A DNA stretch of 64,000 nt from Cornus controversa (GCA_026545225.1 CM048846.1:50770270-50834269), one strand, 5' to 3'; positions 1 to 12,775 are shown, counted from the first letter of the stretch. The notes: generated from the letters alone by a model not told the origin. Program-made: numbers and translations.

Positions 1-501
1 CAGGAACTCATGGTTCATTTCCCCCCATGAATGGATGGAATTGGGCTCTAAGGAGTTGAACCAATATTTGGCCTTATCCTTGAGAGAAAATGAAAACAAA
101 CGAAGCCTCAAGTCATCTTCTGATAAATTTTGCAACCGGAGGGTTGAACAAACTTCAAGGAAGTCATCTAGATGCTTGTATGGGTCTTCGTTTGGAAGTC
201 TATCAAAATAACTAAGAAGGTTGATGGTGGAAGATTTTATTTCGAAATGATTCACTGCAATATTTGGAAATTGAATGCATGATGGTGAAGCATATGTAGT
301 AGGAAGGTAAAAATCCCTAAGAACTTCCCCTTGAGGAGGATTATACGGTGGTAGACCGGGGGGTTGTACATTGTTTGGGTCCATGTTTTCAGTCCTAGGC
401 AAAATAGGGTCCCTAGAGGTTCCTCTACGTTGTCTAAGTGTCCGTTCAAGTTCAATATTACACGGAAGCAAAGGAAGTGACAATGACCGTCTACCTAACA
501 T
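1..501 (-). pseudogene. Athila-like Ty3/gypsy gag, 5' part (open at the window edge)
   Basis: Reading leftward from an ATG at 499-501, the frame is open for 167 codons to base 1, so the gene continues outside the window. The N-terminal half is proline-rich (PPGLPPYNPP). The second half matches the retrotransposon gag (capsid) domain, with YFDRLPNEDPYKHLDDF, then EVCSTLRLQNLSEDDLRL and LFSFSLKDKAKYWFNSL. This order and wording are typical of Athila-lineage gag. The protein forms the cytoplasmic particle that packages element RNA. It lies about 250 bp downstream of its own PBS, in the order LTR-PBS-leader-gag. No internal stop is visible in this portion, so this end of the element is less decayed than the others. 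Lineage is inferred from gag wording plus the PBS type. Confidence 0.8.
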
Positions 502-746
502 GCATCAATAGTAAAACACAAGTTATATATATACAAAAACAAAGAAAATTCAATCAAATGCACGAATTTTAGGCAATATACTCACAAGAGGTCCAAGCTT
601 GAGTCTTGAGATACCCGGTGTGTGGTATACCTAAAATTAAACAATTTGAGAGATAAGAACAGAATATATACAAAAGGGATAAAAGAATTTCTAGACTAAG
701 AATCAAATTAGACTTAATCTCTCAGTGGCGACAATTACATCGTAAT

Positions 747-763
747 CCCCAGCAACGGCGTCA
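747..763 (-). promoter_or_regulatory. Primer binding site, tRNA-Asp type
   Basis: On the minus strand this reads TGACGCCGTTGCTGGGG. It differs at two positions from the complement of the 3' end of plant tRNA-Asp, the primer known for Athila elements. It lies six bases inside the LTR end at 770. Bases 502-746 between it and gag are untranslated leader with no recognisable signal. Confidence 0.8.
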
Positions 764-769
764 AAATTT

Positions 770-2165
770 TGATGTGGCCAAATTTATTTTTCTTCTTGTA
801 ACTTACTATTGCCTATCAAAATATAATTTAAACCACTCGCAAGAGAACGAATCTTTGTAGATATGGTTCTATATAGAGGGTATCGATCCCACGAGGACTA
901 CGTGGGTGAATTGCACTATTGAAAGAGAACTTCCAATTTAATCCTAAAAACAGAATTTTTGGTTTGAATTTAAAACTATTTCGTAGAATGTGGAAACATA
1001 AAAAGTAAAGAGTTTGTGGAGTTGAGAGAGAGAGAGAGCTAGGGGTGGTTTCCACCTCTAGCCATTTGACGTGTCCAAGTATGTAGCAAATGGGATTTTT
1101 TATAAATATATGCAACACAATGTCATTAAGCTTGTGGCCTATAATGACATATCAAAAGATAAACATGATTTTTAACTAAACATAGCCCATCTTTAACAAG
1201 CATAGTCCTTCAACATATCTACTTATCCTACCTTCTAAATGTACCTATGTGTATCTGAACTATCCTATCTTGGCATGGGCTATATAAGCAAGAAACATCA
1301 CATTCCGTTAAAAACCATTACAAAGCCATCATTTACACTTTTTGTGAAAGGTGTAAATGTTGAGCATTCAAAATGAAATATTTCTACTCTAAGACAAGAT
1401 GAAGAAATGATATCAAATGAATATATTGAAGAGGTTCACAAATATTATTCAAAACACTAGGCTAAGTAATCAACATATAAATATAAATCCCAAAGTTGCT
1501 ACAAAATGAACAAGTTACATGGCTAGGGGTTTCACCCACACCCTAGATGGAAAGTTAGTTGAACATAGGAGATTTGCAATCCTCCATGGACAGAGATATG
1601 AAGTTCCAAAGGTATACTTCAGCCCTTCTTCTCTCTCCTCCCAAGTTGTTCTCCTCCTTTTTCTCCCAAAAATGCATATATGTCTCTCCCCAAGTGTCCT
1701 TGGGTCCCACATTGCCTATATATCTATATAATCCACCTAATATATATATGCTCCCTTCATATGTCTCTTTGAAGTCAGAAAATCCTCCAAAAGGACGTGC
1801 AAAAGTCATTCATGAATGCAAGTGGCAAGACAAGTAGACAAGTGGCCAACTTGTAGTCTGCAGAATCTCGATTGTGCAAAATTGAAGTTTCGCACAATCG
1901 AGATTTCGATCATGCGAAATGTCTATTTCACACAATCGAGATTTCGATTATGCGAAATCATCATCTCGATTGTGCGAAATGCCTTCATGAATTTCTTGAT
2001 TTCTTCACTTCCACAGCATTTGATCGGAAACATCGCCCTTTTTGGGACAAAACCTAAAATTCAACAAAAACACAAAAATAGCATAAAAATACCTCGGTAA
2101 TCATAAATATGGAATCAACATATGCAATTAAGAAGGGTTAAATGCGCAGCACTAAACACTTATCA
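770..2165 (-). mobile_element. 5' LTR of the Athila-like element
   Basis: The LTR is about 1.4 kb and is bounded by TGAT at 770 and ATCA at 2165, so both strands start TGAT and end ATCA. It abuts the tRNA-Asp-type PBS on the gag side. The 3' LTR and second target duplication lie outside the window, so the outer boundary rests on the terminal TG/CA only. It holds a 16-bp near-palindrome array at 1866-1982, near the transcription-upstream end. ORFs at 1515-1837 on both strands overlap each other and resemble no known protein. Confidence 0.7.
1866..1982. repeat. Near-palindrome array A (core GATTGTGC)
   Basis: About six copies of a 16-bp unit of the type TTTCGATTGTGCGAAA occur in both orientations, for example TTTCGCACAATCGAGA and ATCTCGATTGTGCGAAAT. 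Two copies have altered centres (GATCATGC, GATTATGC). Spacers are 2-10 bp. The same core recurs at 35101-35354 in an LTR of a different lineage. Confidence 0.85.
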
Positions 2166-2219
2166 TACACTTTCGTGGCCCTGAGGGTGTATTAATGTGA
2201 TGTGTAGGAACGAAGGAAG

Positions 2220-3637
2220 GGCAAGCACTGTTAAAAGACACTCACAATGAAGTCTGTGGATAGGGAGACATAAGCTTTTATAGAAAAATGCAATATAGAG
2301 AGTATTATTCGCCCACAATGGTCCATGCGGCTAAAGAACTGCACACAAAATGTGACCAATACAATATGGCACCGCATCAAGACGAAGGAGCGTTTGTTGT
2401 AGAAACGAACGATTAGCAATCCCCTTATTCAGAATATCTAAAAAGTGGAGTTTTACCCCCAAGATAAGAGCGATGTTGTGATCATTAGAAAGAAATCATT
2501 TCGTTACTTTCTTCACAAAGGATAATTGTACCGAAGAAGCTTTTCAGGAAAGCCTTTAGGTTTTTTATCCGAGGATGAGGTGGAATTAGTCATAAGGGAG
2601 GTGCATGAAAGAGAACATCATGAGGGAGAAAAATTGTACCAACATATGTTAACTGTCGGGTATTACTGGCCAACCATGGAATCTGACGCAGTTAAACATG
2701 TAAAGCAATGTCATTCATTCTAGATATATAGGAACTTGATCCATGCCCCTGTAGTGAACTTGCAAGCACTAACAACATCGTGGTCATTCCACACATGGGC
2801 ACTAGACATTATAGGGCCAATTACACCGAAGTCTTCCGGACATGCCTGGATTTTAGTGGCGACAGAATTGTTCACTAAGTGGGTTGAGACAATCCCTTTA
2901 AAGAAGACGGTCATGGAAATTGTGGTTAAATTTATGTGAGAGAACATCATATATTGGTTTGGTATCCCCCATATAATCCTAATAGACAATGGTACACTCA
3001 TTGTGAATACAGAAGTAGGGCGATTATTGGAACAATATCATGTAATCCACCACAAGTCTACCCCCTATTACCCAAAGAGGAATGGCCAAGTAGAAGCTAC
3101 TAACAAGATGCTCCTGAGAATTTTGAGTAAAAAATTGCATGATTATCAAAAGAGCTGGGTTGATCAACTCCCATGACATTATGGGCTTACAGAATATCAA
3201 AGAGAAAAGTAACTTAAGAGACCCCATTTGCATTGGTATATGACCTGGACGTAGTTTTACTAGAAGAGTTAGTAGTCCCTTCTGCTAGGTTTGCAATTAC
3301 TACAGGCCTGGCTCTTAGTGTAAAAGTTGAAATGATGGAAGCGGTAGATCAAAGAAGAGATGTAGTTGGGCAAAGAATGGTAAAGTATCGAGTAGCAATT
3401 TCCAAGCCTTCTAATCAAAATGTCAGACACCGAAGCTTTGTAATTAGGGAACTAGTTCTCAAAACTGTGAATCCTATCATGCGCAGACAAGAAATTAAGA
3501 AGTTTGAACCAAAATCAAAAGGTCTATTCAAAGTCAAGAAGGCTATAGGAAGTGGTTACTACGAGCTCACAGAGGTAGGATCGGGGTTTAGGACTAGGCC
3601 TTTGAATGCCAGGTGGATAAAGAAGTACTACACTTGA
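2220..3637 (+). pseudogene. Tat/Ogre-like Ty3/gypsy integrase remnant
   Basis: This is a broken pol 3' end. An integrase zinc-finger-like stretch lies at 2222-2410 (HNEVCG, YYSPTM, KCDQYNMAPHQ). It is followed by an RNase H-integrase linker (EYLKSGVLPP) and a second HHCC-type region at 2526-2723 (LYRRSFSGKPLGFLSEDE, GYYWPTM, CHSF). The catalytic core is at 2736-3160 (WALDIIGP, FTKWVETIPLK, STPYYPKRNGQVEATNKM) and the C-terminal domain at 3233-3637, ending at a TGA after RWIKKYY. In-frame stops at about 2722, 2937 and 3173 and frame changes make it non-functional. The core wording fits the Tat clade, Ogre branch. The upstream zinc-finger-like stretch could be a second copy from rearrangement. 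RT and RNase H are absent: the Athila LTR begins directly upstream, which suggests that element inserted here. Confidence 0.75.
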
Positions 3638-3697
3638 GAAAAAATAAACAAGTAAGAATAGCTAAAATAAAAAAGATGTGTTTGTTTTTATTTTTAA

Positions 3698-3710
3698 GGG
3701 GGGGGGGGGG
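3698..3710 (+). repeat. 13-base G run, possible polypurine tract
   Basis: An AA plus 13 G plus AGAG stretch lies 60 bp after the integrase stop codon, where a Ty3/gypsy polypurine tract would sit next to the 3' LTR. No TG begins immediately after it, so the LTR start is not proven. Confidence 0.45.
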
Positions 3711-3959
3711 AGAGTCATTAAGAGAGAAAATATAAATGGTGAGGTAAAATTGTCAAAAGAATCCTGTTTGAAAATTTTTGTAGTATAAATGGAATCTCTT
3801 TCTCTTCCTTTATCTTCTTGGTTCTCTCTGATTTGTTGTTTGTTATCACAACATTGTATTGTTATTTGAACATACAATGAAAATTTTATACATTGAGAAG
3901 AATCCAGTTTCTTAACTTTCATTGGTACAAATAATCATATTATTTGAATATCTTTTGAT

Positions 3960-4365
3960 CAGTTATTTGAATCCTACGATCATGGTGGTGTGGTTCATTT
4001 GTTAATTCAATGAACGATTTGTTGGTTAAACTTTTGGGTTGACCAATTTTTCCTAATTTAGGATTTTGGTCAATGAGATGTATGGATTGAAAATGTGTCA
4101 ATATTACAGTGTTTACTATGATTTTTGGACCCTAAGCACATGGTAGTGAGGCCCATTTGTTAATTTGACAAATGGTTTGTTGGTTAAACTTTTGGGTTGA
4201 TCGGTTTTACCCTAATTTAGGATTTTGGTCAATGATATATCTAGATTGGAAAGTTTCCTATGATTTTTGGACCCTAGGAGCATGGTAGTGAGGTCCGTTC
4301 ATCGGTTCAATGAAAGGCTTGTTGGTCAAACTTTTGGGTTGATCGGTTTGACCCTTTCAAAGATA
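3960..4365 (+). repeat. Three imperfect tandem repeats of about 140 bp
   Basis: Each unit contains a CATGGTGGTGT or CATGGTAGTGAGG block, then a stretch about a missing start of a tract with short inverted halves, then TTGGTTAAACTTTTGGGTTGA and a block ending in GATTTTGGTCAATGA. Unit starts are near 3970, 4130 and 4270. The third unit is shortened. Confidence 0.7.
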
Positions 4366-6035
4366 GGGCATAATTAGATGTTCGGGAAAGCTCATTTTTC
4401 CTGTGAGTAGTCATTTCAAGGGTTTTTACTGTCTTTGAAATCAATGGTAAAGTTCGTTTACCATTTGGGTGGACGGATTGTAAACTAATTTTTTAAAATG
4501 ACCGTTTTGCCCTTTTTAGAGTTTTGGTGGATATTGGATGCTTGAGATAGTTCGTGATTCCTGTAAGAATTTATTTTAATTTTTTGAGTCCTAATGATTG
4601 CTTTGGTGAAGTTTGTTTATCGATTTGGTGGTTCGAATGACAATTCCTCTTTTTGGGCTGTCAATGAGGTTGTTCCCGGCTTATGTCTGGGAAGTGGGAC
4701 TTTGGACCTCTTCTGGATGGGATTGGGATTTAGGATGGAGATGGAGGGTCAAAAATTGAGTGTCTATACATTGTATATATGTCTTGATGAATTCGTTGAT
4801 TGAAAGTATGTTAGAACATATGTTAATGTGGTTATACATATACATCATGCATACATGTTGTATATGTTAGCTTAAGGATGCATGTAGTTCATTAGAATCA
4901 TTTATGATTATAGAATGTGGATGTAAACATGTTGCATACCATGTGTTTTATAAAAGGCATAAGAATATTATTTTTCTATAAAATCGCATTTTGTGAATGC
5001 CTTGTGAGAGAATTAAAATTGCATTATTATATGCATGAAAGAGACATGTTTTAACATTAAATTAAGTGGCTTATGATGTGGTTGGAAATGTGTGACACAT
5101 TTAAAATTTTATGTGTTGACATACTTGAAATCTATGTATTTGGTTGTTGATTTTGGGAAGATGACGAGGAAAACAAGGACCCGGAGCCTTCGGGTGCAAG
5201 ACTCGAAACTTGGCCAAGGAGGTTATTTTAGACCCTCGGATTCGTAGCCCGTAAAGTGTTGGAATCAGAATATTTGACCTAAGGATACTTATCCGGTGAC
5301 TCAGGATTTCTCCCACTCATGTTTGATTTCAAAACTTATGTGACTTGGTGTTTAAGTCTTGCTATTGAATTGTGATATTCATGTTAATGTTTGTATGGCT
5401 TTCTAATAATTAAGCATTGTTGAACATACGATTCATTCATGTATTGTATTGAGCTTTCATGGACATAAGCATTGAAAGCATGTCATATAGTATATAGGAA
5501 TGTCATGATTACATTTTACGTATGTCATGTCGAGTCAATGCATAAGTTGGTTTGGCTAACTCTACGGGCATATTGGCGCTCACCCCCTTCCCCCAAACAT
5601 TTTTACATATAAGACATCAGTGGTCGATGGAGCTTAGAGATGCTAGGATCGAAGCACTTGGCTTATCATTGATATTATATATGTTATGTTTACTTATGTC
5701 ATGTTTGGGCATCTACTGAAGTTTTGTAATTAGATTACGGATAGAAAATATCGTTGTCATGGACACGTGTAATGAATATCTTTATTGTAATAAACCTCTT
5801 TATCTTTGAATTTTAGAGACGTTTATGTTCAATTGATGGCTAAGTTATATGATGAACTAGATGTATACATTTCGGTTATTTTACGCTTGCAAAGATAAAA
5901 TTGTGATTGCCCATATTTAAATACGCTATGGTTATTTTTGGACTTCCATATGATCATTGTAAATGCATGTAAGTTAAAGATTGAGCACTGGCTTGAAAAG
6001 GAAAAATAGGAAATCTGGGAATTCACCCAAGAGGA

Positions 6036-6060
6036 ATTACGATTGATCATAATCTCCATT
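6036..6060. repeat. Near-palindrome array I, left fragment (core GATTAATC type)
   Basis: ATTACGATTGATCATAAT lies directly before the CCATT target site of the copia element. The array continues on the other side, at 45756-45925. Confidence 0.7.
6056..6060. other. Target-site duplication of the copia element, left copy (CCATT)
   Basis: CCATT precedes the LTR start TGAGGAACC at 6061. The identical CCATT follows the LTR end at 45751-45755. This fixes the element as one insertion spanning 39.7 kb of present sequence. Confidence 0.9.
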
Positions 6061-8201
6061 TGAGGAACCTAGAGGGGGAGGGGGTGAATAGGTTCTTCGA
6101 TTTTTCTTCCTAATAATGCAAGTTTAGCTATAAAATACAATCACACATTTTGACACAATTATTTATAGAGAAAAACCCCGGGGTGGGGTAAAAACCTCTT
6201 CGAATTGAGCTCCACTATGTCTGAAAGGGTAGTACAGTAATCTTCCAATCACTCTCTCACTCACCCAACTCACCACATAGTCACTCTAGCTCTTAACCCA
6301 GTTCACAGCCTCCCAAGGTCTGAACCACTCTCACCAATTCTCATAACAGCTTTTCCGCTCTCAACCCAGCCCAAGCTTCCCAAAGCCCAAGCTATCTCTC
6401 ACCAATCTCACCATAATCACTCACACTCCTCCTGTCCAAAGTATCCCAATACTTCAACTATACATAGTGAAAGTGGAGTCAACCACAATCACTCACACTC
6501 CTCCTGTCCAAAGTATCCCAATACTTGAACTATACATAGTGAAAGTGGAGTCAGTTCGATGTAGTAAACAACAAGTCTTCAACCTTTGATAGTATGTCTT
6601 CAAGGTCTAGCTTGATAATGATAAAATGGCCACTCGATCTCTTGGCAGATAATGACACTTGAATTTATTGAAAGATAGGCTTCAATAAGTTCACCCTTAG
6701 AGTGTAGCTGCAACGGATTTGTAGTAGAACACTCTTTCAAAGAATCCCGTCCTCGACTTCTTGAACAACCATACAACTTGGAATTCACTTTAAACAATGG
6801 TCCGTGTATTTCTTTGTCTTCGTACCTATTCTTAAAATGGACACAACTGCAACTGCAACTGTAGTAGAAAGTAGTAGCTCAAGCAGTTCAAAATATAAAG
6901 AACAAGAACACAATTAAGCAAAACATAATTCAGCACTTTAGAAATTCACAAAACATGTTCGGTATTTTAGAAATTCACAAAACAGGTTCAGTACTTTAGC
7001 ACTATAAAATCAGCAATACCAGTTTACTAAATCAGCAAGTTTAATTTCTCAAATCAGCAATATAAATCAGCACAAACAGCTCACTAATTCAGCAAATTTA
7101 AATCCCAAAATCAGCAATATAAATCAACACAAACAACCCATTAATTCAGCAAATTCAAAGACAGTAAAATTAGCAACATATGTTCAATAAATCAGCAACA
7201 TGATTTTTCACAAAATAAATTTGAGCAATTTAGATTTTAGGACAACAAATTGATTTCAAAACAACAAAACATACAAATAAACAAGTATGAAGGTGCACCT
7301 ATGAGAGGTGTGTGTCAACACGAAAACCACAACTAGTGCACCTGTGCTTGTGTACATGTATATATGTAATTAATGTAACTGTGTTCCTGTGATGTGTGTT
7401 AATAGAAATATATAAATATAAGAGAGTATACCATTTTAGATGATTCACTAATTTTGAAACTCACTGACCCGAATGATGATGAAGAATAAGCAGGACAAAT
7501 TGAGGCATGAAAGACTATCGATGAAGATGAAGATCATATAAATCAACTCAATGCAAGTCACCTTAGATAACATAACTCAGTGTTGAGTTAGCACAGTTAA
7601 AACTCACAGGACATGACTCAGCATAAGTCACCACAGAGAACACAACTTAGTTTCGAGTTGGCACAGTTGAAGCTAACAAAACTTGACTCGGCAAGATTCA
7701 GCAAGGATTAACTTAGAGAAATTCACAGAAATTTTGATCCAGTTTGTGCCAGTCAATGGAACCATGAATTGAAATCCAGAAATTATGAAGCTGAGATTCT
7801 AAAATCTGAATCTATGAAGCTGAGATTACCATATTTTGATTCAACAAATAGATCAAGAGGGCCTCAAAATTTTGGTTCAACGAACAGAGCATGAGAGCCT
7901 CAATCTGCTGCTACACATGCTAAATTAAATAACAATTGAGAACACATGATCTGATTTTGCGATGAGAAGAATAGAACCTTGCGATTGTGAAGAATAGAAA
8001 CTCGCGATCTCTTCTCTCTCTATCTCTCTTTCTCTAGTTCAAAACTCTACATATCAAGCGCCGATCTCATACTACTATGTATGCGCTTCTCTCCTACCTT
8101 CTCTCACTTTCCCTTTTCAATTTCAGCTTGTTTTTTTATATATAACAGCTGAGAAGGATGAGATATATATCATCTCTTCACTTTTTCTTATACTATGCAC
8201 T
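6061..8201 (-). mobile_element. Copia 3' LTR, distal part (continues at 30759-31120)
   Basis: The two parts join across the Tekay-like insertion to give an LTR of about 2.5 kb. It contains an imperfect AATCAGCA-rich repeat tract at about 6920-7250 and a TC-rich stretch at about 8020-8110. No protein-coding gene is visible in it. Confidence 0.85.
6920..7250 (+). repeat. Imperfect AATCAGCA-type repeat tract in the copia LTR
   Basis: AATCAGCAATATAAATCAGC-like and ATTCAGCAAATTTAAA-like words recur about every 40-60 bp. A diverged version occurs in the solo copy at about 36330-36560. The tract is absent from the 5' LTR at 44442-45750. Confidence 0.7.
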
Positions 8202-9929
8202 TGTGGAGATCATGCCTAATTTTGGCCAGTTTTTAATTTTTTATCATTTATTGCTTTAATTGTATTTTAAATGATATTTAACATGTTTTAAATATGGAAA
8301 ACATGTTTGGCAAGTTGTATTAGGGTTTTGGAAAGTTTTAAAAAAGTTTGATTTTTTAGTTAACGGGAGCCCTGGGATGAGGTTAAGTGAGTCTGGGAAT
8401 TTCGAAAAAAATTTGGGGAATTTTATTTTTGGTTATGGATCAACTTAAATGTTTAAAGTGCTAAGGAATTTATTTCAAGACCAACGGAGTTTTTGAAATC
8501 AAAAACGGAGGTTGGAAGGGTACGTTAAGTGGCTCGGGAGCAAAACAGTCATTTCACATCCCAATGAGTGAGATAAATATTAAAGGGGTCTGGAATATTT
8601 CATTTTATAAATCTCCTTCTCTCTTTAAACTCCTCCACTTCATCTCTCTCCCTTCTCTCTAGATTTTGGTGCACTTAGGGTGTGATTTGGAAGTTCCCGA
8701 AGAAGGGAAGTGCGTAGGGGACATCAAGGGCATTGGTTTTAACCAATCAAAGTCTTTGTTTCATGAAGTTGAAAAGGCTGGGATTTTAAAAGTTTGATTC
8801 CATGCTTGAGATTTGAGGTAGGGGTGTGAAATTCTTTCTTATTTTAATTCTGTAAGTCCTTTAATTGTGACATGGAGGATAGATACAATGTCACGGCCCG
8901 ATTCCCGAGGCCTGGAAACCGAGGTGCGAGCTTCGTGAGATCACCCTCACGATATAATCATCACCTGATCATACAATCTCAATTTTCTATTATTTTCACA
9001 AAAATTGGGCATCACCCCTTCTGAATAAATCAGATCCTGTTATGTCATTCGTACTTCAAATTCAAAATGGACACTTCTGGGCACGTGTCCCCCCAACATT
9101 CCTACAACATGCATATTACAATTGAAATAATAACTCAGTCCCTAAATGTCCGTCTCATATACATACATCAAATGAAATGTACAACTGGAATAAATTACCC
9201 AACATACAATGTCCAGTTACATTTAATCCAAATGTACAACATCCATCCAATATCCTGGATATAAATTAGATTCTAAGGAATCTAATCACTATCTCTGCAA
9301 CAGGTACTATCAGTCCCCCTAACTGACTCCGAAATCAGCAATACCTGCAAAACCTGGGAGGGGGTGAGCTCAAAGGCCCAACAAAGTATGTAGAACCATA
9401 TTATCACTGCTGCAGTAGGTCGATCCTCACATATTCTCAAAAATATATACATCTAAATACATCACAATATTTAAATCATGCTTCACCTAGCATATATGAA
9501 CCAACAATGCATATGGAAAATCTAGCACATATATACATATAAGTCAACTACACATGATTTTTGAAATCATTTTCAATATACTTGAAAGCAGTAAACATCA
9601 GGCATCAATATGTATATAGAACATATATGTCTAAGCATTTACATAAACAATGTAAATCAATCACCACATCTCCTACTCAACAAGTAACAATCTCAAATGC
9701 AATGAAGATGCATTTAAACCGTACAACCTGCTCAAAAACAATAATCTCCAACATATATCATGTTCATTCACAAGCAATGCATATATAAGAATGCGTTAAA
9801 TACATAGCATGCTTCACAATAGGTAATGTAAGCAAGTTCACACACTTGTCCCTCTCCTGGACTCAACCCGATACCCTAACATGATTCTTAACCAATCATG
9901 TGACCAAGACACCTCACACATAATTCCAA

Positions 9930-10145
9930 CACCGCCACCGAGTCATCACATACTCCAAGGTGATTAGTTAGTTTTGGAATTCATCACCAAGTCATCACAT
10001 ACTCCAAGGTGGTTAGATAGTTTATCACCAAGTCCTCATATACTCCAAGATGATTAAATTGATCATCACCGAGTCATCACATACTCCAAGGTGATTACAT
10101 CATTTTGAGATTTTCACCAAGTCATCACATACTCCAAGGTGAATA
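9930..10145 (-). repeat. Hairpin minisatellite in the solo LTR
   Basis: Five units with the centre CATCACATACTCCAAGG are bounded by arms that pair: ATCACC with GGTGAT, and in the last unit TTCACC with GGTGAA. The arm bases differ between units but stay complementary in most. Confidence 0.75.
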
Positions 10146-10888
10146 AGTTACTCTCCCACATTTCCCGTTTTTCTCACAACAGCCCCATACATGCATTTCG
10201 AACATATATGAATCAAACATCTAAGATTCATACTAACACAATGCATAAATAAGTTACAAAGACACTTAACATGCATTTCACCCCCACAAAGCCACATGTA
10301 TGATTACCTATACATGAAAACCTAGTATAAAACTCACATATGCTCACAAACTTCATTTAAACACATTTTAATCATGCTTTACAAATGCACACATTTTCCA
10401 TGTATAAACAGCATGCATTTAACTTACATAAACCCACATATAATCACGTATATGTGAAATCATGCATATACATCACATATGCACATATACCAGCATAAAT
10501 ATCATCATGCTTCACTCAATGCATGCATTTACTACAAGTAACTAGCATGCTTATCATCCACGATATATAACCACATATATATATTCCATCACCCGTATAT
10601 GTATTATACACATATATAACATTTAGCACATCACGATCATGCTTTTCAAATGCTCGCTAATACTATAATCATATTTAGTATGCATTTTCACTACTACCCC
10701 AAATATATAATCACATATATATTTAACACCATGCATAAAAGCCACATATGCATACAAGACAACACATAGCTAAACATGTATTATTTAGAATACTTTTCAT
10801 GGACTTTAATCTATACCAAACACGCATATCACAATGTAAAGAAGTATTTAAATTAACATGCTTTCGTCTCCACATATATATGTATATA

Positions 10889-10889
<1 letters not shown>

Positions 10890-10930
<41 letters not shown>

Positions 10931-10985
10931 CACATATCTTCACATCCCACGTATATACAACAATCACCTTTATATATATATATAT

Positions 10986-11018
<33 letters not shown>
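10890..11018. repeat. CA and TA microsatellites
   Basis: A CA run lies at about 10890-10920 and TA runs at about 10970-11018. ORFs here (strings of Y and I, or T and H) are artefacts of the repeat. Confidence 0.9.
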
Positions 11019-11021
<3 letters not shown>

Positions 11022-12600
11022 ACCACATATGATTAAATTAAGAGCATATGTAAATTAACCAATATAACTAAAATATATACGTATGGAGATAGAGGCAAGA
11101 ATCAACTTGCCTTAGATCCCACTTTCCCTAAGCCCGTGCCTGCAAAGCGGTCCAAATCCGATCCAGTCCAGTGTCAAAGCTCACAATCAAAGACACCTCA
11201 TTCCTTTTAAATGCTGCAGGGCCTATATATAAATTTTGGCCCAGTTCAATTAATCAAGCCCATCAATTTCGGTCCATAACTCAAACCCAATTTAATTAGG
11301 CCCAAATTATAATCAGTCCAAAACCGATTCAAATCCAACCCATTAAATTTTCTTGGTCCAATTCATAGAAGTACAATTTGTATTCACTTGGCCCAAATTA
11401 CCAAACCCATAATCCATCCAAACATCAAGACCATCATAAAGCCCAAATTCTACCATGTACACACCATCACCATCACCATCATCATCAAACAACCACCAAC
11501 CTGGCTACCACCAAGACCAGCCGACACAGTCAATCGGACCACATTTCCATGGCCAAACAGACCCTTCATAATCACGGCCAAATACCACACCACCGTGAAA
11601 TAGACCACCTTCGGCAAACCTCCATTGAAGTTCCTCACATCACCACAGCCAGCAATCAACGCCTCACTACCTAGCCGAACAATCCATACCAGCTATACAA
11701 CCACCACGCTACACCCATGGCCACACCGAGACCACCCAACAGGCCATTCCCGACCACAACCATGAAACTCAACCGTGGAAAACTCAGCCGAGTCTCCACC
11801 TTGCTCCAGCCGAACACAATCGAAACCACCCAAAATCGTGAGCTAGCTAACACACCGCCATGGCCGAACCACCATTGAACCCGGCCACCCACTAGGTTGT
11901 CCGAACCGAACTCGAAGCCTCACGGTACCATCTCACCACAGTCGAACCCAGCCACCAACCCAAGATTCGAAACCCATCTCTTCCTCACAACCACCATTAT
12001 CGTGAGAACCACCATCGACACCATCGTCGGTCCAATCTTCCACCGAACCAGTCGAGCTCAACCCAAAATCGGACCACCAACAACCACCGTCCGAACAGCC
12101 AACAGCCACAGCCACCGTCGGCACTGGAATTGGTTACTCCTTCTCTCTCCCTCGAACCCTTCTCGGCTTCTCTCTCTTCTTTTTCTCCTTTTTTTTCTTT
12201 TTCTTCTTTTTCTTTTTTTCTTTTCTTTCCCTCTCTTTTCTCTCCTCTCAGCCGAACCACTCATGTGGTCTTCTCTTTGGCTGACCATTTTTGGTCCACA
12301 ACTTCCTCAATTAATCTCCTCCACATGATTTATATGTATACTTATATACATACAAATAATACCCACATGTGCATAAATACATTTTTCTCTACACATGCAT
12401 AATTACATACATGTATTTCCATATATTTATAATTAAATATAAATATATCTACTATGTATATATATATATATATATATCTCCATATATATATATATGCATC
12501 CTCCGACCATGTTATATAATCCCATAAACATGTATTTTCTCCATCCACACATATATACCATTCCGTATATATGAACTTTCTCCATCTCTATGTATATATA

Positions 12601-12636
<36 letters not shown>

Positions 12637-12773
12637 TATATTCTCACATCCTTCCGAAGTTAATTAACTTGAAAGAAAAAAAAAATCAATCCGGTCTAAA
12701 AATCATTTGGAACCGGTCAAAATAATTCAGGTCGTTACATACAACATTTGGTGAGATTAGGGCTTGATGTATA

Positions 12774-12775
<2 letters not shown>

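Larger units (their letters stand above)
3711..6060 (+). mobile_element. Left half of an old gypsy-type LTR (outermost layer)
   Basis: No gene is present. A TATA-like TAGTATAAATGG at about 3780 is followed by a TC-rich stretch. Three imperfect tandem repeats lie at 3960-4365. At about 5150-5330 and 5560-5640 the wording (AAACTTGGCCAAG, GCGCTCACCCCC) resembles the middle of the Tekay-like LTRs further right. The half ends inside a near-palindrome array, which continues at 45756 after the copia insertion, and the LTR ends at 46181 in GGGGTGTGACA. The start may be the polypurine tract at 3710, making it the 3' LTR of the Tat/Ogre-like element, or it may be a separate solo LTR. The sequence does not decide this. 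Confidence 0.55.
8889..12739 (-). mobile_element. Solo gypsy LTR, 3.85 kb, nested in the 5' LTR
   Basis: It begins TGTCACGGCCCG and ends GGTCGTTACA, flanked on both sides by a perfect TACAA (8884-8888 and 12740-12744). In its own orientation it ends CGGGCCGTGACA, like the other Tekay-like LTRs here, so it is a minus-strand solo LTR. Contents in plus coordinates: covarying hairpin repeats at 9930-10145; CA and TA microsatellites at about 10890-11020; a relatively GC-rich, CCACC-rich block at 11370-12130; a polypyrimidine tract at 12160-12255; and TA tracts to 12635. Several long frames overlap the low-complexity blocks but none resembles a protein family. Confidence 0.85.

Noticed and set aside
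1515-1837. ORFs on both strands, with a KKRR/EERE-rich frame on minus
   Set aside because: They are mirror frames of one segment within the Athila-like LTR and have no recognisable domain.
3698-3710. Assembly gap or vector sequence at the G runs (also 52274-52291)
   Set aside because: Flanks are continuous with element sequence on both sides. The lengths may be inaccurate, but there is no sign of foreign DNA.
10723-11032. ORFs of about 100 aa rich in Y, I, V, C or T, H
   Set aside because: Translation of CA and TA microsatellites.
11378-12402. Cluster of overlapping ORFs up to 143 aa on both strands
   Set aside because: They fall on CCACC-rich and polypyrimidine low-complexity blocks inside a solo LTR, overlap in four frames, and match no family.
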